The notes beneath the pieces are model-generated. The model had not been told where the DNA came from. It was given only the letters and a program-made list of their open reading frames with translations, and searched no databases. This document shows positions 1-9,099 of a stretch of DNA of 64,000 nt, piece by piece; positions within the stretch are counted from its first letter, which is position 1; each line of letters begins with the position of its first letter. Both the position numbers and the translations under genes were made by a program. The DNA comes from Stramentimicrobium sp964433555 (GTDB lineage: Bacteria > Atribacterota > Phoenicimicrobiia > Phoenicimicrobiales > Stramentimicrobiaceae), in NCBI GenBank assembly GCA_964433555.1, contig CAYSRG010000011.1, positions 4,472 to 68,471 of the forward strand, read 5' to 3'.

Positions 1-27
1 GAAATATAGGAAGATAAGGGAAGAAAA

Positions 28-1419
28 TTGAACAAATATCAGTCAGCACAAAAAAAGAATAAAGGAAAGATAATAGCCATCCGGGGGAGTGTTGTGGATG
101 TTGAATTTATGAGCAGAATTCCTGAAGTTCATAATTTATTGGAGTGTGGGAGGGTATTCATGGAGACCATCCTTCATCTGGATGCCAGGACTGTTAGGAG
201 TATAGCCCTGACCTCTACTCAGGGATTAAAAAGAGGGGATGAGGTTATTGATTATGGCAGCCCCCTCAGTGTTCCTATCGGAGAAAAATTACTGGGCAGA
301 ATATTCAATATATTTGGTGAAACTATTGATGGAGGAGAGAAGCTTGATATTCCTTTATCTCAAAGACAGGCTATCTATAAAGAATCCGTTCCTTTAGCAG
401 AACGCTCTTCTAGAATTGGTATTTTTGAAACGGGCATTAAAGCCATTGATGTCCTTGCTCCCTTAGAAAGGGGAGAGAAGGCCGGACTTTTTGGAGGTGC
501 GGGAGTAGGCAAGACAGTGCTTATAATGGAGATGATTCATAATATGGCCATCGGTTATCAGGGAGTAAGTCTTTTTTGCGGCATAGGAGAACGCTCTAGA
601 GAGGGTGAAGAACTGTACCGAGAAATGAAGGAAGCAGGTGTTCTGGATAGAGCAGTGATGATTTTTGCCCAAATGAATGAGCAGCCTGGTGCTCGATTTC
701 GGATTGGTCATGCAGCACTTACTATGGCTGAATACTTTCGTAATGAAGAAAAACAGGATGTCCTTTTACTGATTGATAATATATTCCGATTTGTCCAGGC
801 TGGTTCAGAGGTATCAGGCCTTTTAGGAGAATTGCCTTCCAGGGTAGGTTATCAGCCAACCCTGGCTAGTGAAATTGCTGATTTAGAAGAGCGCATCAGT
901 AGTTCTGCAACTGGCTCTATCACCTCTATACAGGCTGTTTATGTACCTGCTGATGATTTTACCGATCCAGCTGCGGTGCATACTTTCAGTCATCTTTCTG
1001 CCTCTATAGTGCTTTCCAGACAAAGAACAAGTCAAGGATTATATCCAGCAATAGATCCGCTGAAATCAAATTCAAGTATTCTTACCCCTACAGTAGTTGG
1101 AGAAAGGCATTATCAGATTGCTCGCCAGATAAAACAAACCCTTGCCGAATATGAAGAATTAAAAGATATTATTGCCATGCTGGGACTGGAAGAGTTATCC
1201 AAAGAGGATCAGAATATAGTAAATCGAGCCAGAAGACTGGAAAGATTTCTGACCCAGCCCTTTGTTACTACCGAGCAGTTTACCGGTAATGAAGGGCGAA
1301 GAGTTTCCTTATCAGAGGCATTAGACGGATGTGAGCGAATTCTAAATGATGAGTTTCATGATTATCCCGAAAGTGCTCTATATATGATAGGTACCATTAA
1401 TGAGGTTAAGAAACAATGA
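28..1419 (+). CDS. atpD: N-type ATP synthase subunit beta
   Basis: Catalytic beta subunit of a membrane F-type (N-ATPase) rotary ATPase, 463 residues, the normal length. The nucleotide-binding P-loop GGAGVGKT is at residues 156-163, the catalytic glutamate lies in GERSREG near residue 188, and the Walker B strand is seen in LLLIDNIFRF. The proposed start is TTG preceded by a purine-rich AAGGGAAG. It is the first gene of the order D-C-Q-R-B-E-F-A-G, which is diagnostic of N-ATPases and differs from the usual atpBEFHAGDC order. The next gene, atpC, begins with an ATG that overlaps this stop codon. The true operon promoter lies before the window. Confidence 0.96.
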   Translation: MNKYQSAQKKNKGKIIAIRGSVVDVEFMSRIPEVHNLLECGRVFMETILHLDARTVRSIALTSTQGLKRGDEVIDYGSPLSVPIGEKLLGRIFNIFGETIDGGEKLDIPLSQRQAIYKESVPLAERSSRIGIFETGIKAIDVLAPLERGEKAGLFGGAGVGKTVLIMEMIHNMAIGYQGVSLFCGIGERSREGEELYREMKEAGVLDRAVMIFAQMNEQPGARFRIGHAALTMAEYFRNEEKQDVLLLIDNIFRFVQAGSEVSGLLGELPSRVGYQPTLASEIADLEERISSSATGSITSIQAVYVPADDFTDPAAVHTFSHLSASIVLSRQRTSQGLYPAIDPLKSNSSILTPTVVGERHYQIARQIKQTLAEYEELKDIIAMLGLEELSKEDQNIVNRARRLERFLTQPFVTTEQFTGNEGRRVSLSEALDGCERILNDEFHDYPESALYMIGTINEVKKQ

Positions 1420-1805
1420 ATTTAACAATTCTCTTACCGGAAAAAACCTACTGGCAGGGTAGGGTGAAAAAAGTAGTGGGAGAAGCTAAAAATGGTTCCT
1501 TTTGTTTATTACCAGCGCATGTTGATTTTGTCACCATTATGGTGCCTGGAATTTTTTATACTGTAACAGAGGAAAACCAGGATCTTTATCTGGCTATTAA
1601 TGAGGGAATTTTATTGAAGACTGGTTCGGAAGTTACTCTGGCCACCAGAAATGCTGTTAAAGGAGAAAACTTAGGTAGTTTAAAAAAACAGGTGGAAGAG
1701 GATTTTAAAAAAATTAATCAGCAGGACAGAGGTGCGCGTAATGCCTTACAGAAATTAGAAGCTGATTTTGTCAGGAGGTTTTTGGATTTAGAAGCCCATG
1801 AATAG
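1416..1805 (+). CDS. atpC: N-type ATP synthase subunit epsilon
   Basis: Central-stalk epsilon subunit, 129 residues. The N-terminal beta-sandwich is recognisable (LLPEKTYWQG, then GSFCLLPAHVDFVTIMVPG), followed by a charged helical C-terminal part. Its ATG overlaps the atpD stop by four bases and its own end overlaps the start of atpQ, so translation is probably coupled along the operon. In N-ATPase operons epsilon follows beta directly, as here. Confidence 0.9.
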   Translation: MNLTILLPEKTYWQGRVKKVVGEAKNGSFCLLPAHVDFVTIMVPGIFYTVTEENQDLYLAINEGILLKTGSEVTLATRNAVKGENLGSLKKQVEEDFKKINQQDRGARNALQKLEADFVRRFLDLEAHE

Positions 1806-2127
1806 AAAAGGTGATTGGTCAGAAGAAGAGAAGGAAGAAAAATTTTTACAAGAGATTGAAAGTAAAGAAAAAAGAAGAATAAAAGCCCAGAGTAAAAAAA
1901 ATCGGGTTATTTGGATGGGATTTGGTTTATTTGGCATTATCGGCTGGTCAGTAATGATTCCCACAATAATAGGAATCGGTATTGGCTTATGGGCTGATAG
2001 GAAATGGCCTGGCCAGATATCATGGACTTTGACCTTTCTTTTCCTGGGTATAGTGTTGGGCTGTTGGAATGCCTGGTATTGGGTGCAAAAGGAACGCAGA
2101 GTAATTGAAAGAGAAAGAGAAGAATAG
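1798..2127 (+). CDS. atpQ: N-ATPase subunit AtpQ
   Basis: Small membrane protein of 109 residues: a strongly charged N-terminal third (residues 1-35, Lys/Glu-rich), then two hydrophobic segments at about 38-65 and 74-96. The GLFGIIGWSVMIPTIIG...LGLWADRKWPG-type stretch and the following WTLTFLFLGIVLGCWNAWYWV match the AtpQ family, which is found only in N-ATPase operons and is distantly related to AtpI. It overlaps atpC by eight bases. AtpQ and AtpR probably help assemble the c-ring or handle ions; that role is inferred from the family. Confidence 0.85.
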   Translation: MNRKGDWSEEEKEEKFLQEIESKEKRRIKAQSKKNRVIWMGFGLFGIIGWSVMIPTIIGIGIGLWADRKWPGQISWTLTFLFLGIVLGCWNAWYWVQKERRVIEREREE

Positions 2128-2142
2128 AAAGAGGAATTAAAT

Positions 2143-2463
2143 ATTATTAATCAAGTTTTTTATTTAATTTTAGGGTGCTTAGCAGGTTTATTCTATTTTG
2201 GTGGTTTATGGCTGACCTTGCGTTATATGAGCCAGGCAAGATATCCTATTGTTGTCACCTTGCTTAGTTATGTTATGAGAACCGCTGTTATTTTTTTGAT
2301 AGTATTTTATATTGCCCGCTCGGGACAATGGACCTCGATATTAGTCTGGTTAATAGGCTTTGTCTTAACCAGGATTTTATTATCCCGCTTATTGAGAGGG
2401 AATCATTTAGATAAAAATACTGCTAATATTAAACGAGAACAATCAAAATTGAATAAGGAGTAA
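2143..2463 (+). CDS. atpR: N-ATPase subunit AtpR, likely ATT start
   Basis: AtpR-type membrane protein with three hydrophobic segments. The reading frame stays open back to the atpQ stop codon. The conserved first segment (LGCLAGLFYFGGLWLT) lies upstream of the first usable TTG at 2218, which itself falls inside the protein core. The only sensible start is an ATT codon at 2143 (or 2146), placed eight bases after AGAGG, giving about 106 residues, the usual AtpR length. Starting at TTG would remove the first membrane helix. ATT initiation is known for infC and a few other genes; here it is an inference. Conserved Arg residues in the second and third segments (YVMRTAV, LTRILLSRLLRG) fit the family. 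Confidence 0.8.
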   Translation: MINQVFYLILGCLAGLFYFGGLWLTLRYMSQARYPIVVTLLSYVMRTAVIFLIVFYIARSGQWTSILVWLIGFVLTRILLSRLLRGNHLDKNTANIKREQSKLNKE

Positions 2464-2473
2464 GGAATAAGAT

Positions 2474-3187
2474 ATGGAGATTACCCCTGATAATATAATA
2501 TACTGGCAATGGAAAGGCATTAATTTAAATGCTACTATTATTTTTACCTGGTTGGTAATGCTGGTGCTATTATTGGTTTGCTGGCTGGCTACCAGAAAAT
2601 TGACCATGGGAGTCAGGATGAATCGCTGGCAGAATTTTTTAGAGGTTATTATTGGCTATATTCGCAGCCAGATAGGAGAAATCACCCAGCAAAATCCAGA
2701 TCAGTATATCCCATTTTTAGGTTCCCTCTTTCTCTTTATTTCGGTATCCAATCTTTTAGCCATAGTTCCCGGATATTATCCACCTACCGGGTCTTTATCT
2801 ACCACAACTGCTCTGGCTATTTGTGTTTTTTTTGCTATTCCTATTTATGGAATTGCTAAAGTTGGCATCAAGAATTATTTAAAACAATATCTGGAACCAT
2901 CTGTTCTCATGCTGCCTTTTAATGTTATCGGAGAGTTTACCAGAACGCTGGCTTTAGCTGTGCGCTTGTTTGGCAACATAATGAGCGGAACTCTAATTGC
3001 CGGAATTCTATTGATAGTGGCACCTCTGGTTTTGCCAATTATTATGCAGGTATTAGGCTTGTTGATCGGCCAAATACAGGCTTATATTTTTACTGTTTTA
3101 GCTACAGTTTATATTGCTTCAGCAACTCAGGCTGAAAATGAAATAAAAATGAAAAAAGTAAAGGAAGGAAGTGAAAATAATGAGTAG
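2474..3187 (+). CDS. atpB: N-type ATP synthase subunit a
   Basis: Membrane stator subunit a, 237 residues with five to six hydrophobic segments. The essential arginine that faces the c-ring is in TLALAVRLFGNIMSG, and the conserved QAYIFTVLATVYIASA near the C-terminus is present. It conducts ions through two half-channels. Its stop overlaps the proposed start of atpE by eight bases. Position after atpQR and before atpE is as in other N-ATPase operons. Confidence 0.95.
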   Translation: MEITPDNIIYWQWKGINLNATIIFTWLVMLVLLLVCWLATRKLTMGVRMNRWQNFLEVIIGYIRSQIGEITQQNPDQYIPFLGSLFLFISVSNLLAIVPGYYPPTGSLSTTTALAICVFFAIPIYGIAKVGIKNYLKQYLEPSVLMLPFNVIGEFTRTLALAVRLFGNIMSGTLIAGILLIVAPLVLPIIMQVLGLLIGQIQAYIFTVLATVYIASATQAENEIKMKKVKEGSENNE

Positions 3188-3449
3188 TGTTGATATGATT
3201 GCCGTTGCTTCTATTATTACAGCCGGAATTACTATAGCAATCGGCTCTATAGGCCCTGCTATCGGAGAGGGTATGGCTTTAGCTCGGGCTCTGGGAGCCA
3301 TTGCCCAGCAGCCGGATGAAGCGAATACCATTACCAGAACATTGTTTGTAGGATTAGCTATGGTTGAATCTACGGCAATTTATTGTCTGGTAATTTCGGT
3401 TATTCTAATATTTGCCAATCCCTTCTGGAACTATATTTTGAGTCAATAG
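3180..3449 (+). CDS. atpE: N-type ATP synthase subunit c, Na+-type with two carboxylates
   Basis: Ring-forming proteolipid of 89 residues with two membrane helices. Helix 2 carries E63-S64-T65 and Y68 (MVESTAIY), the sodium-binding signature known from Ilyobacter and other Na+ ATPases. Helix 1 carries a second glutamate, E30 in GPAIGEG, at the place where simple Na+ rings have glutamine; a second carboxylate is typical of N-ATPases. I chose the ATG at 3180, behind GGAAGG, instead of the GTG nine bases upstream. Na+ specificity is inferred from these residues. Confidence 0.95.
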   Translation: MSSVDMIAVASIITAGITIAIGSIGPAIGEGMALARALGAIAQQPDEANTITRTLFVGLAMVESTAIYCLVISVILIFANPFWNYILSQ

Positions 3450-3459
3450 GTGAAAGATT

Positions 3460-4302
3460 ATGATAATTGATTTATTCACGGTAGTTGCTCAGATTATTAA
3501 TTTCCTGATCCTGGTTTTTTTACTCAAGAAATTTCTCTTTAGTAAAATAACAAGTATTATGGATGAGAGAGAAAACCAGATTAATAAACAACTTTCCGAA
3601 GCTGAGCAGAGAGAAAAGGATGCTGAACAGGAACTGGCAAAACAGAGGAAAATAAGAGAAAAGCTGGAACGGGAATGGGAAGATAGTCTGACTAAAATAA
3701 AGAAAGAAGTTCAGGCTAAACGAGAAAAAATGATAGATGAAGCCCGGGAATCAGTTAATGAGGTTCAGGAAGAATGGAAAAAGGCCATCTTAACCCAGCG
3801 CCATGCCTTTTTACAGGAGTTAAAGAGACTTTCCTGCCAGCAGGTATGTTTAGTATCGAAAAAAGTATTAGCCGATCTGGCCAATGCCAAATTAGAGGAC
3901 CAGCTAATAGATAGTTTTATTAATCAATTAGAAGAATTGGACGAGAATAAGAAACAGGAATTTAGAAGAGATCAGACTAAAGTGCTTAGCAGTCAAAATC
4001 AAAATAAGAATAAAGTTGAAATATATACTGGTTTTCCTCTGAGTGAGAATACCAAAGATTTATTGACTGAAAAGGTCAAAAAACTGGTACATAAGGATGT
4101 TCAGCCTACTTTTCAGACTTCTCGTGAACTTATCTGTGGTATTGAATTGAGGTCAGAGGGGAAAAAGATAGCCTGGAGTATGGAGAATTATTTAGATCTG
4201 CTGGAGAAGGGATTAAAAGATATTTTTGAGGAAAATAGACAGGAAAGTGAACTAATAGAGGATGTGCTTGAGTTTGGAGATAATCAAAATAAAGATAATT
4301 GA
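3460..4302 (+). CDS. atpF: N-type ATP synthase subunit b with delta-like C-terminus
   Basis: Peripheral stalk protein of 280 residues. One membrane helix (about 4-24) is followed by a long charged coiled coil (about 30-130). After a Gln/Asn-rich linker near residue 170 comes a second domain ending in IELRSEGKKIAWSMENYLDLLE, which resembles the C-terminal part of F-ATPase delta. N-ATPase operons have no separate delta gene, and none is present here, so this elongated b subunit probably does both jobs. An ordinary b subunit is about 160-170 residues. Confidence 0.88.
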   Translation: MIIDLFTVVAQIINFLILVFLLKKFLFSKITSIMDERENQINKQLSEAEQREKDAEQELAKQRKIREKLEREWEDSLTKIKKEVQAKREKMIDEARESVNEVQEEWKKAILTQRHAFLQELKRLSCQQVCLVSKKVLADLANAKLEDQLIDSFINQLEELDENKKQEFRRDQTKVLSSQNQNKNKVEIYTGFPLSENTKDLLTEKVKKLVHKDVQPTFQTSRELICGIELRSEGKKIAWSMENYLDLLEKGLKDIFEENRQESELIEDVLEFGDNQNKDN

Positions 4303-4325
4303 ATTGTTCTGGAGAGTATTACAGA

Positions 4326-5903
4326 ATGAATAAAGAGAGTGACCTTGTATTATTGGAAGAAGAAATAAGGAAAACATTTTCCCAGCTGGAAAAGGTTATT
4401 CACAAACACAAAGTTTCTCTTGATTTCCAGGAGATTGGAGTTATTACTTCAGTAGGGAAAGGGGTAGTTAGAGCAAATGGATTGCCTAAGGTAAAATCAG
4501 GAGAAATAGTTACTTTTAAAGGTGGTAACTTAGGTATGGTATTTAACCTCAATCCTGATAGCGTTGATATCATTCTTTTAGATAAATCCAGGGATTTATC
4601 CTCAGGAGATGAGGTAAGGAGAAGCAATCAGGTTATGAATGTACCTGTGGGAGAGGCATTGCTGGGCAGGATTATTGATCCTGCTGGGAGACCTCTTGAT
4701 CAGCGAGGAAGGATTAATTATACTGAACGGATGCCTATTGAACAAGAGGTGCCACCCATTATACATCGTGATCCGGTGAATGTTCCTTTGCAAACCGGAG
4801 TACTGGTGGTTGATTCTCTGGTACCTATAGGTAGAGGTCAGCGTGAACTGATACTGGGTGATAGGCAGACCGGTAAGACTGCCCTTGCCATTGATACTGT
4901 TCTTAATCAACAAACAGGTGATATAATATGTATCTATTGTACTATCGGTCAAAAACTGTCTTCAGTAGCCCGAGTTATTACTAAGTTGAAAGAATCAGGA
5001 GCAATGGATTATAGTATTGTGGTAATAGCCTCTGGTGAAAACACTCCGGGTTTAAACTATATTGCCCCTTATGCTGCTACCAGTATCGGTGAATATTTTA
5101 TGAAGAAGGGGAAAGATGTACTCATTATCTATGATGATTTGACTCAACATGCACGATCATATCGGGAATTGTCATTATTGATGAGAAGACCACCGGCACG
5201 AGAGGCCTATCCCGGGGATATCTTCTATATTCATTCTCGTCTATTAGAGAGAGCAACCCATTTAAAGAAAGAATATGGGAATGGTTCGCTTACCGCTTTA
5301 CCCATTATTGAAACCGAAGCCCAGAATTTATCAGCATATATACCTACTAATTTAATTTCTATTACTGATGGACAGATATATTTATCACCACAATTATTTC
5401 AAGCTGGTATTTTACCAGCTGTAGATGTGGGAAAATCAGTATCACGTGTGGGGGGGAAGACACAATTGGCTGCTTATCGAAAGGTGGTAGGTGATTTGCG
5501 GCTTAGTTATTCTCAATTTCAAGAACTGGAGATTTTTTCCCGTTTTGGTACCCAGCTGGATGAGAATACTCAAAAGATATTAATTAGAGGGAGAAGAATT
5601 AGAGAGATGTTAAAACAAAACCAGTATTATCCCTATTCGGTCTTAGAGCAGATAGTCTTTCTACTGTCGATATCCTATGGTTTACTTGATGATATTGGGG
5701 AATCTGACATTACTGAATTTAAGAAAATTATAAAAGAAGAATTGAAAGATAGATTTGCCGGAATTGAAGAGCGGATTAGCAATAATCAATTGTTATCACA
5801 GGATGATGAGGAAACACTGGTTGGTTTTGTTAAGGAAAATATTGAATTAATGACTAAGGATAAAAATCATGCAGATGCTGGAGAGCATTCGCCGAAAAAT
5901 TGA
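4326..5903 (+). CDS. atpA: N-type ATP synthase subunit alpha
   Basis: Non-catalytic nucleotide-binding alpha subunit, about 525 residues from the ATG at 4326, which lies about ten bases after GGAGAG. A TTG at 4299 overlapping the atpF stop would add nine residues but has weaker spacing. The P-loop GDRQTGKT, the region VDSLVPIGRGQRELILG and the arginine-containing SVSRVGGKTQ are all present. The last 35 bases overlap the start of atpG. Confidence 0.95.
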   Translation: MNKESDLVLLEEEIRKTFSQLEKVIHKHKVSLDFQEIGVITSVGKGVVRANGLPKVKSGEIVTFKGGNLGMVFNLNPDSVDIILLDKSRDLSSGDEVRRSNQVMNVPVGEALLGRIIDPAGRPLDQRGRINYTERMPIEQEVPPIIHRDPVNVPLQTGVLVVDSLVPIGRGQRELILGDRQTGKTALAIDTVLNQQTGDIICIYCTIGQKLSSVARVITKLKESGAMDYSIVVIASGENTPGLNYIAPYAATSIGEYFMKKGKDVLIIYDDLTQHARSYRELSLLMRRPPAREAYPGDIFYIHSRLLERATHLKKEYGNGSLTALPIIETEAQNLSAYIPTNLISITDGQIYLSPQLFQAGILPAVDVGKSVSRVGGKTQLAAYRKVVGDLRLSYSQFQELEIFSRFGTQLDENTQKILIRGRRIREMLKQNQYYPYSVLEQIVFLLSISYGLLDDIGESDITEFKKIIKEELKDRFAGIEERISNNQLLSQDDEETLVGFVKENIELMTKDKNHADAGEHSPKN

Positions 5904-6753
5904 AAGCGCTCAGGACCTTCATTCGGTAGTTAAAACTATGAAAGCGCTTGCGGCTGTAAATATTCATACATACGAAAGGGCCGTGCAAGCAATTAATAAT
6001 TATTTCCAGAATATTGAAACTGGCTTGCAGATTGTATTAAAAAAAAATCCGGAAATGCTTAAGTCACCCACCAGGGTAGCAGGAGAAGTTACTGGCATTA
6101 TAACATTTGGCGCCCAAAGAGGGATGGCAGGTAATTTCAATTTACCTGTTGTTAATAAAGTGCATAGTTGGATAGTAGGGAAAAATATTGACCGTAAATC
6201 TTCCCTGATTGTCTGTTCAGTCGGAGACAGAATAACAGAACAATTAAAGGACATTGATCTTTTTCCAGAAAGCGGTTTTGATTTTCCGGCTTTTCGTTAC
6301 CATTTAGATAGCATCATTCAGGATTTGTTATTAGTGATTGAAAACTGGCGTTTCCAGAAGAATGTCACTACAATTCAGCTTTTCTATAATAAATTATTGA
6401 GAGGGACTACATTCCAGCCAATTACTCTACAGCTCTTTCCTATGGATATGGACTGGCTAAGAGAGCTGGTAAAGAAAGAATGGCCTTCTCGTTCTATCCC
6501 CCTATATACGATAGCAACTGGAGAGTTATTTAACCTGCTTATCAGGCAATATTTTTACATTTTTCTTTATCGAGCATTTATTGAATCCATGGCCAGTGAG
6601 AACGCCAGTCGTCTGATGGCTATGCAAAAAGCAGAGCTGAATATCGAAGAACGACTGGAACAGTTGAATGCTCAGTTTCATCATCAAAGACAAAATGCTA
6701 TTACTGATGAGTTGCTGGATATTATAGCTGGATTTGAAGCCCTTACAAAGTAA
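5869..6753 (+). CDS. atpG: N-type ATP synthase subunit gamma
   Basis: Central rotor shaft, 294 residues. The N-terminal helix (LESIRRKIESAQDLHSVVKT, then MKALAAVNI) and the C-terminal helix (SENASRLMAMQKAELNIEE) are the conserved gamma ends that form the coiled coil inside the alpha3beta3 ring. The ATG at 5869 is preceded by AAGGAT and overlaps atpA. It closes the operon; 128 non-coding AT-rich bases follow before copA. Confidence 0.92.
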   Translation: MQMLESIRRKIESAQDLHSVVKTMKALAAVNIHTYERAVQAINNYFQNIETGLQIVLKKNPEMLKSPTRVAGEVTGIITFGAQRGMAGNFNLPVVNKVHSWIVGKNIDRKSSLIVCSVGDRITEQLKDIDLFPESGFDFPAFRYHLDSIIQDLLLVIENWRFQKNVTTIQLFYNKLLRGTTFQPITLQLFPMDMDWLRELVKKEWPSRSIPLYTIATGELFNLLIRQYFYIFLYRAFIESMASENASRLMAMQKAELNIEERLEQLNAQFHHQRQNAITDELLDIIAGFEALTK

Positions 6754-6881
6754 ATCCATTATATTTGGTTAATTGATTCTATTAACTAATTGATTTGTAA
6801 AAAAAGACCTGTTGAGAAGGAGAAAGAACTTTTAAACCTGATGGCTATATTGGTGTTAAGTTTAATTTAATATAAAATAAA

Positions 6882-9053
6882 ATGAATAATAGTCAATCAA
6901 AATCTAAAGATTACCATAAAGATATTCAGATCAGTGGCATGACCTGTGTTAATTGTGCTCGTAGAGTTGAACAGAGTTTAGCAAAGATTGACGGAGTAAA
7001 GTTTGCCTCGGTGAATTTAGCTACCGAAACGGCTTTCTTGATAAGTGAGCGGGAAATTTCATTGCAGGAAATAAAAAATGCGGTGGAAGGTGCTGGTTAT
7101 AATGTAGTGGAAGGCAGCTGGGAAGACCTGAGTCAGAAACGTTATAAAAAAGCTAAAGAAAGGTTGATTATTACCTGGATAGTAACCCTTCCCCTTTCCA
7201 TATTAATGATTTTTCATATGTTGAGCTATCATATTCCTGGTTTTGTATTGCTTGAAGTAGTGAGCGTTGCCTTTGTTGTTTTTTATAGCGGGAAGGAAAC
7301 TATTAAAAGCGCCTGGATCGCCTTTAGGCATCTCCATTCTAATATGGATACCCTTATTACTATCGGTTCGGTAACTTCCTGGTTTACAGCGGTGTTGAAC
7401 TACATAGGCTTACCAATTATATCCTTTGGTACTCTGGGAGCGATGATTATTGCTATTCACTTAACCGGTCGCTTTGTTGAATCACATTTAAGAGATAAAG
7501 CTGCAAAAGAGATAAAAGCACTAGTATCCTTACAAGCAAAAGAGGTAACAGTCATTCTCGGTACAGCAGAAATCAAATTGCCCCTGACCATGCTGAAAAA
7601 AGATCAGCTTATTAAAGTGAAACCGGGAGAACGTATCCCTGCAGATGGTATTGTGGTAGAAGGTCTTTCAGCAGTAGATGAGTCTTTTGTTTCCGGGGAG
7701 CCCATCCCTAAGAAAAAACAGAAAGATGATACAGTAATTGGAGGTTCAATCAATATCTCCGGTCCGCTAATTGTGAAGGCGGTAAAAATAGGGGAAGAAT
7801 CTTTTTTATCCCAGATGATTAAATTAATTAAAGAAGCCCAGGGTGCCAAAGTTCCTATTCAGGCTTTAGCGGATAGAATTACTGATTGGTTTGTTCCCAT
7901 TATTATTATCCTGGCTACCATAAGTGCAATTTTTTGGTTTTTTAATTTAACTGATTACCAATTATTTCTGGTAAAGGCCAAAGAGATATTTCCCTGGATA
8001 TTAATTACTGAAAACAATTATTCTTTTGCGGTTTTTGTGTTCATTTCCACTGTGGTTATAGCTTGTCCCTGTGCTTTAGGATTGGCTACCCCAATGGCAC
8101 TGGTAGTAGGAAGTGGAATGGCAGCCAAGAAAGGTTTAATTATTCGAAATGCAGAAGCAATACAGATTTCTAAGGATATTGGATATGTATTGATGGATAA
8201 AACAGGCACCATAACCCATGGACAGCCTTCTGTAGTTCATCATAATCTTCCCGAAGAAGAGATGGATATGGTTGCATCAATTGAAAGTAACTCACATCAT
8301 CCCTTAGCCCAGGCTATTGCCGGTAATCTAAAAGACAAGGTAAAAGTTGATGATATTAAAGAAATTCCTGGAAAAGGTGTTGAAGCAAATTACCGGGGGA
8401 TATATTATTTTGTTGGTAAACCAGAACAAAGTGATGAATATATTCCTTATTTAACAAAAGGACAAACAGTAGTAGAGGTATGGAAAGACAAAAAAAAGAT
8501 CGGTTTTATTATTTTAGCTGATCAAATAAGAGAAGACTCCAAAAGTGCGATAGCCCAGCTAAAAAAACTAAACATAATTCCAGTTATGGTTACTGGTGAT
8601 AACGATGTAACTGCTCAAACAGTGGCTAAAGAGATTGATATTAACGAAGTGTATGCCGGCATAAGACCTGAGCAGAAATTGGATATTGTCAGGAAATATC
8701 AGAGTTCTGAAAAGAAGGTCTTAATGATAGGAGACGGTATTAACGATGCTGCCTCCCTGAAAGGAGCAGATATAGGAGTAGCTATGGGAAAAGGTGCTGA
8801 TTTAGCTATAGACAATGCTGATATAGTTATAATAAGGGAAGGTATTTCTGGATTAATTCATAGTATTAATATATCTGCCAGAATATTTACAGTCATAAAG
8901 CAAAATCTTTTCTGGGCTTTTCTATATAATACTCTGGCCATACCCATGGCAATGTTAGGGCTTTTACATCCGGCAATTGCAGAAGGAGCCATGGCTTTTA
9001 GTTCCATTACCATTATTCTGAATTCTTTGAGAATCAGGAATAACTTAAAATAA
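6882..9053 (+). CDS. copA: copper-transporting P1B-type ATPase
   Basis: Heavy-metal P-type ATPase of 723 residues, one N-terminal HMA domain. The metal site is GMTCVNCARR with cysteines 22 and 25; the membrane CPC motif is at about residues 395-397 (ACPCALGLATP); the phosphorylated aspartate is D439 in DKTGT; HHPLAQAI supplies the HP motif and GDGINDAASL the hinge. CPC points to Cu(I) export. No clear Shine-Dalgarno sequence stands directly before the ATG. No copper regulator or CopZ gene is adjacent. Another soft metal cannot be excluded. Confidence 0.93.
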   Translation: MNNSQSKSKDYHKDIQISGMTCVNCARRVEQSLAKIDGVKFASVNLATETAFLISEREISLQEIKNAVEGAGYNVVEGSWEDLSQKRYKKAKERLIITWIVTLPLSILMIFHMLSYHIPGFVLLEVVSVAFVVFYSGKETIKSAWIAFRHLHSNMDTLITIGSVTSWFTAVLNYIGLPIISFGTLGAMIIAIHLTGRFVESHLRDKAAKEIKALVSLQAKEVTVILGTAEIKLPLTMLKKDQLIKVKPGERIPADGIVVEGLSAVDESFVSGEPIPKKKQKDDTVIGGSINISGPLIVKAVKIGEESFLSQMIKLIKEAQGAKVPIQALADRITDWFVPIIIILATISAIFWFFNLTDYQLFLVKAKEIFPWILITENNYSFAVFVFISTVVIACPCALGLATPMALVVGSGMAAKKGLIIRNAEAIQISKDIGYVLMDKTGTITHGQPSVVHHNLPEEEMDMVASIESNSHHPLAQAIAGNLKDKVKVDDIKEIPGKGVEANYRGIYYFVGKPEQSDEYIPYLTKGQTVVEVWKDKKKIGFIILADQIREDSKSAIAQLKKLNIIPVMVTGDNDVTAQTVAKEIDINEVYAGIRPEQKLDIVRKYQSSEKKVLMIGDGINDAASLKGADIGVAMGKGADLAIDNADIVIIREGISGLIHSINISARIFTVIKQNLFWAFLYNTLAIPMAMLGLLHPAIAEGAMAFSSITIILNSLRIRNNLK

Positions 9054-9099
9054 AATATAAAATAAATAAAAATATGATATAAAACGAAAGGAAAGAATA

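Noticed and set aside
6841..6870. Nine-codon frame before copA as a leader peptide
   Set aside because: Poor spacing to the purine-rich sequence and no attenuator structure visible.
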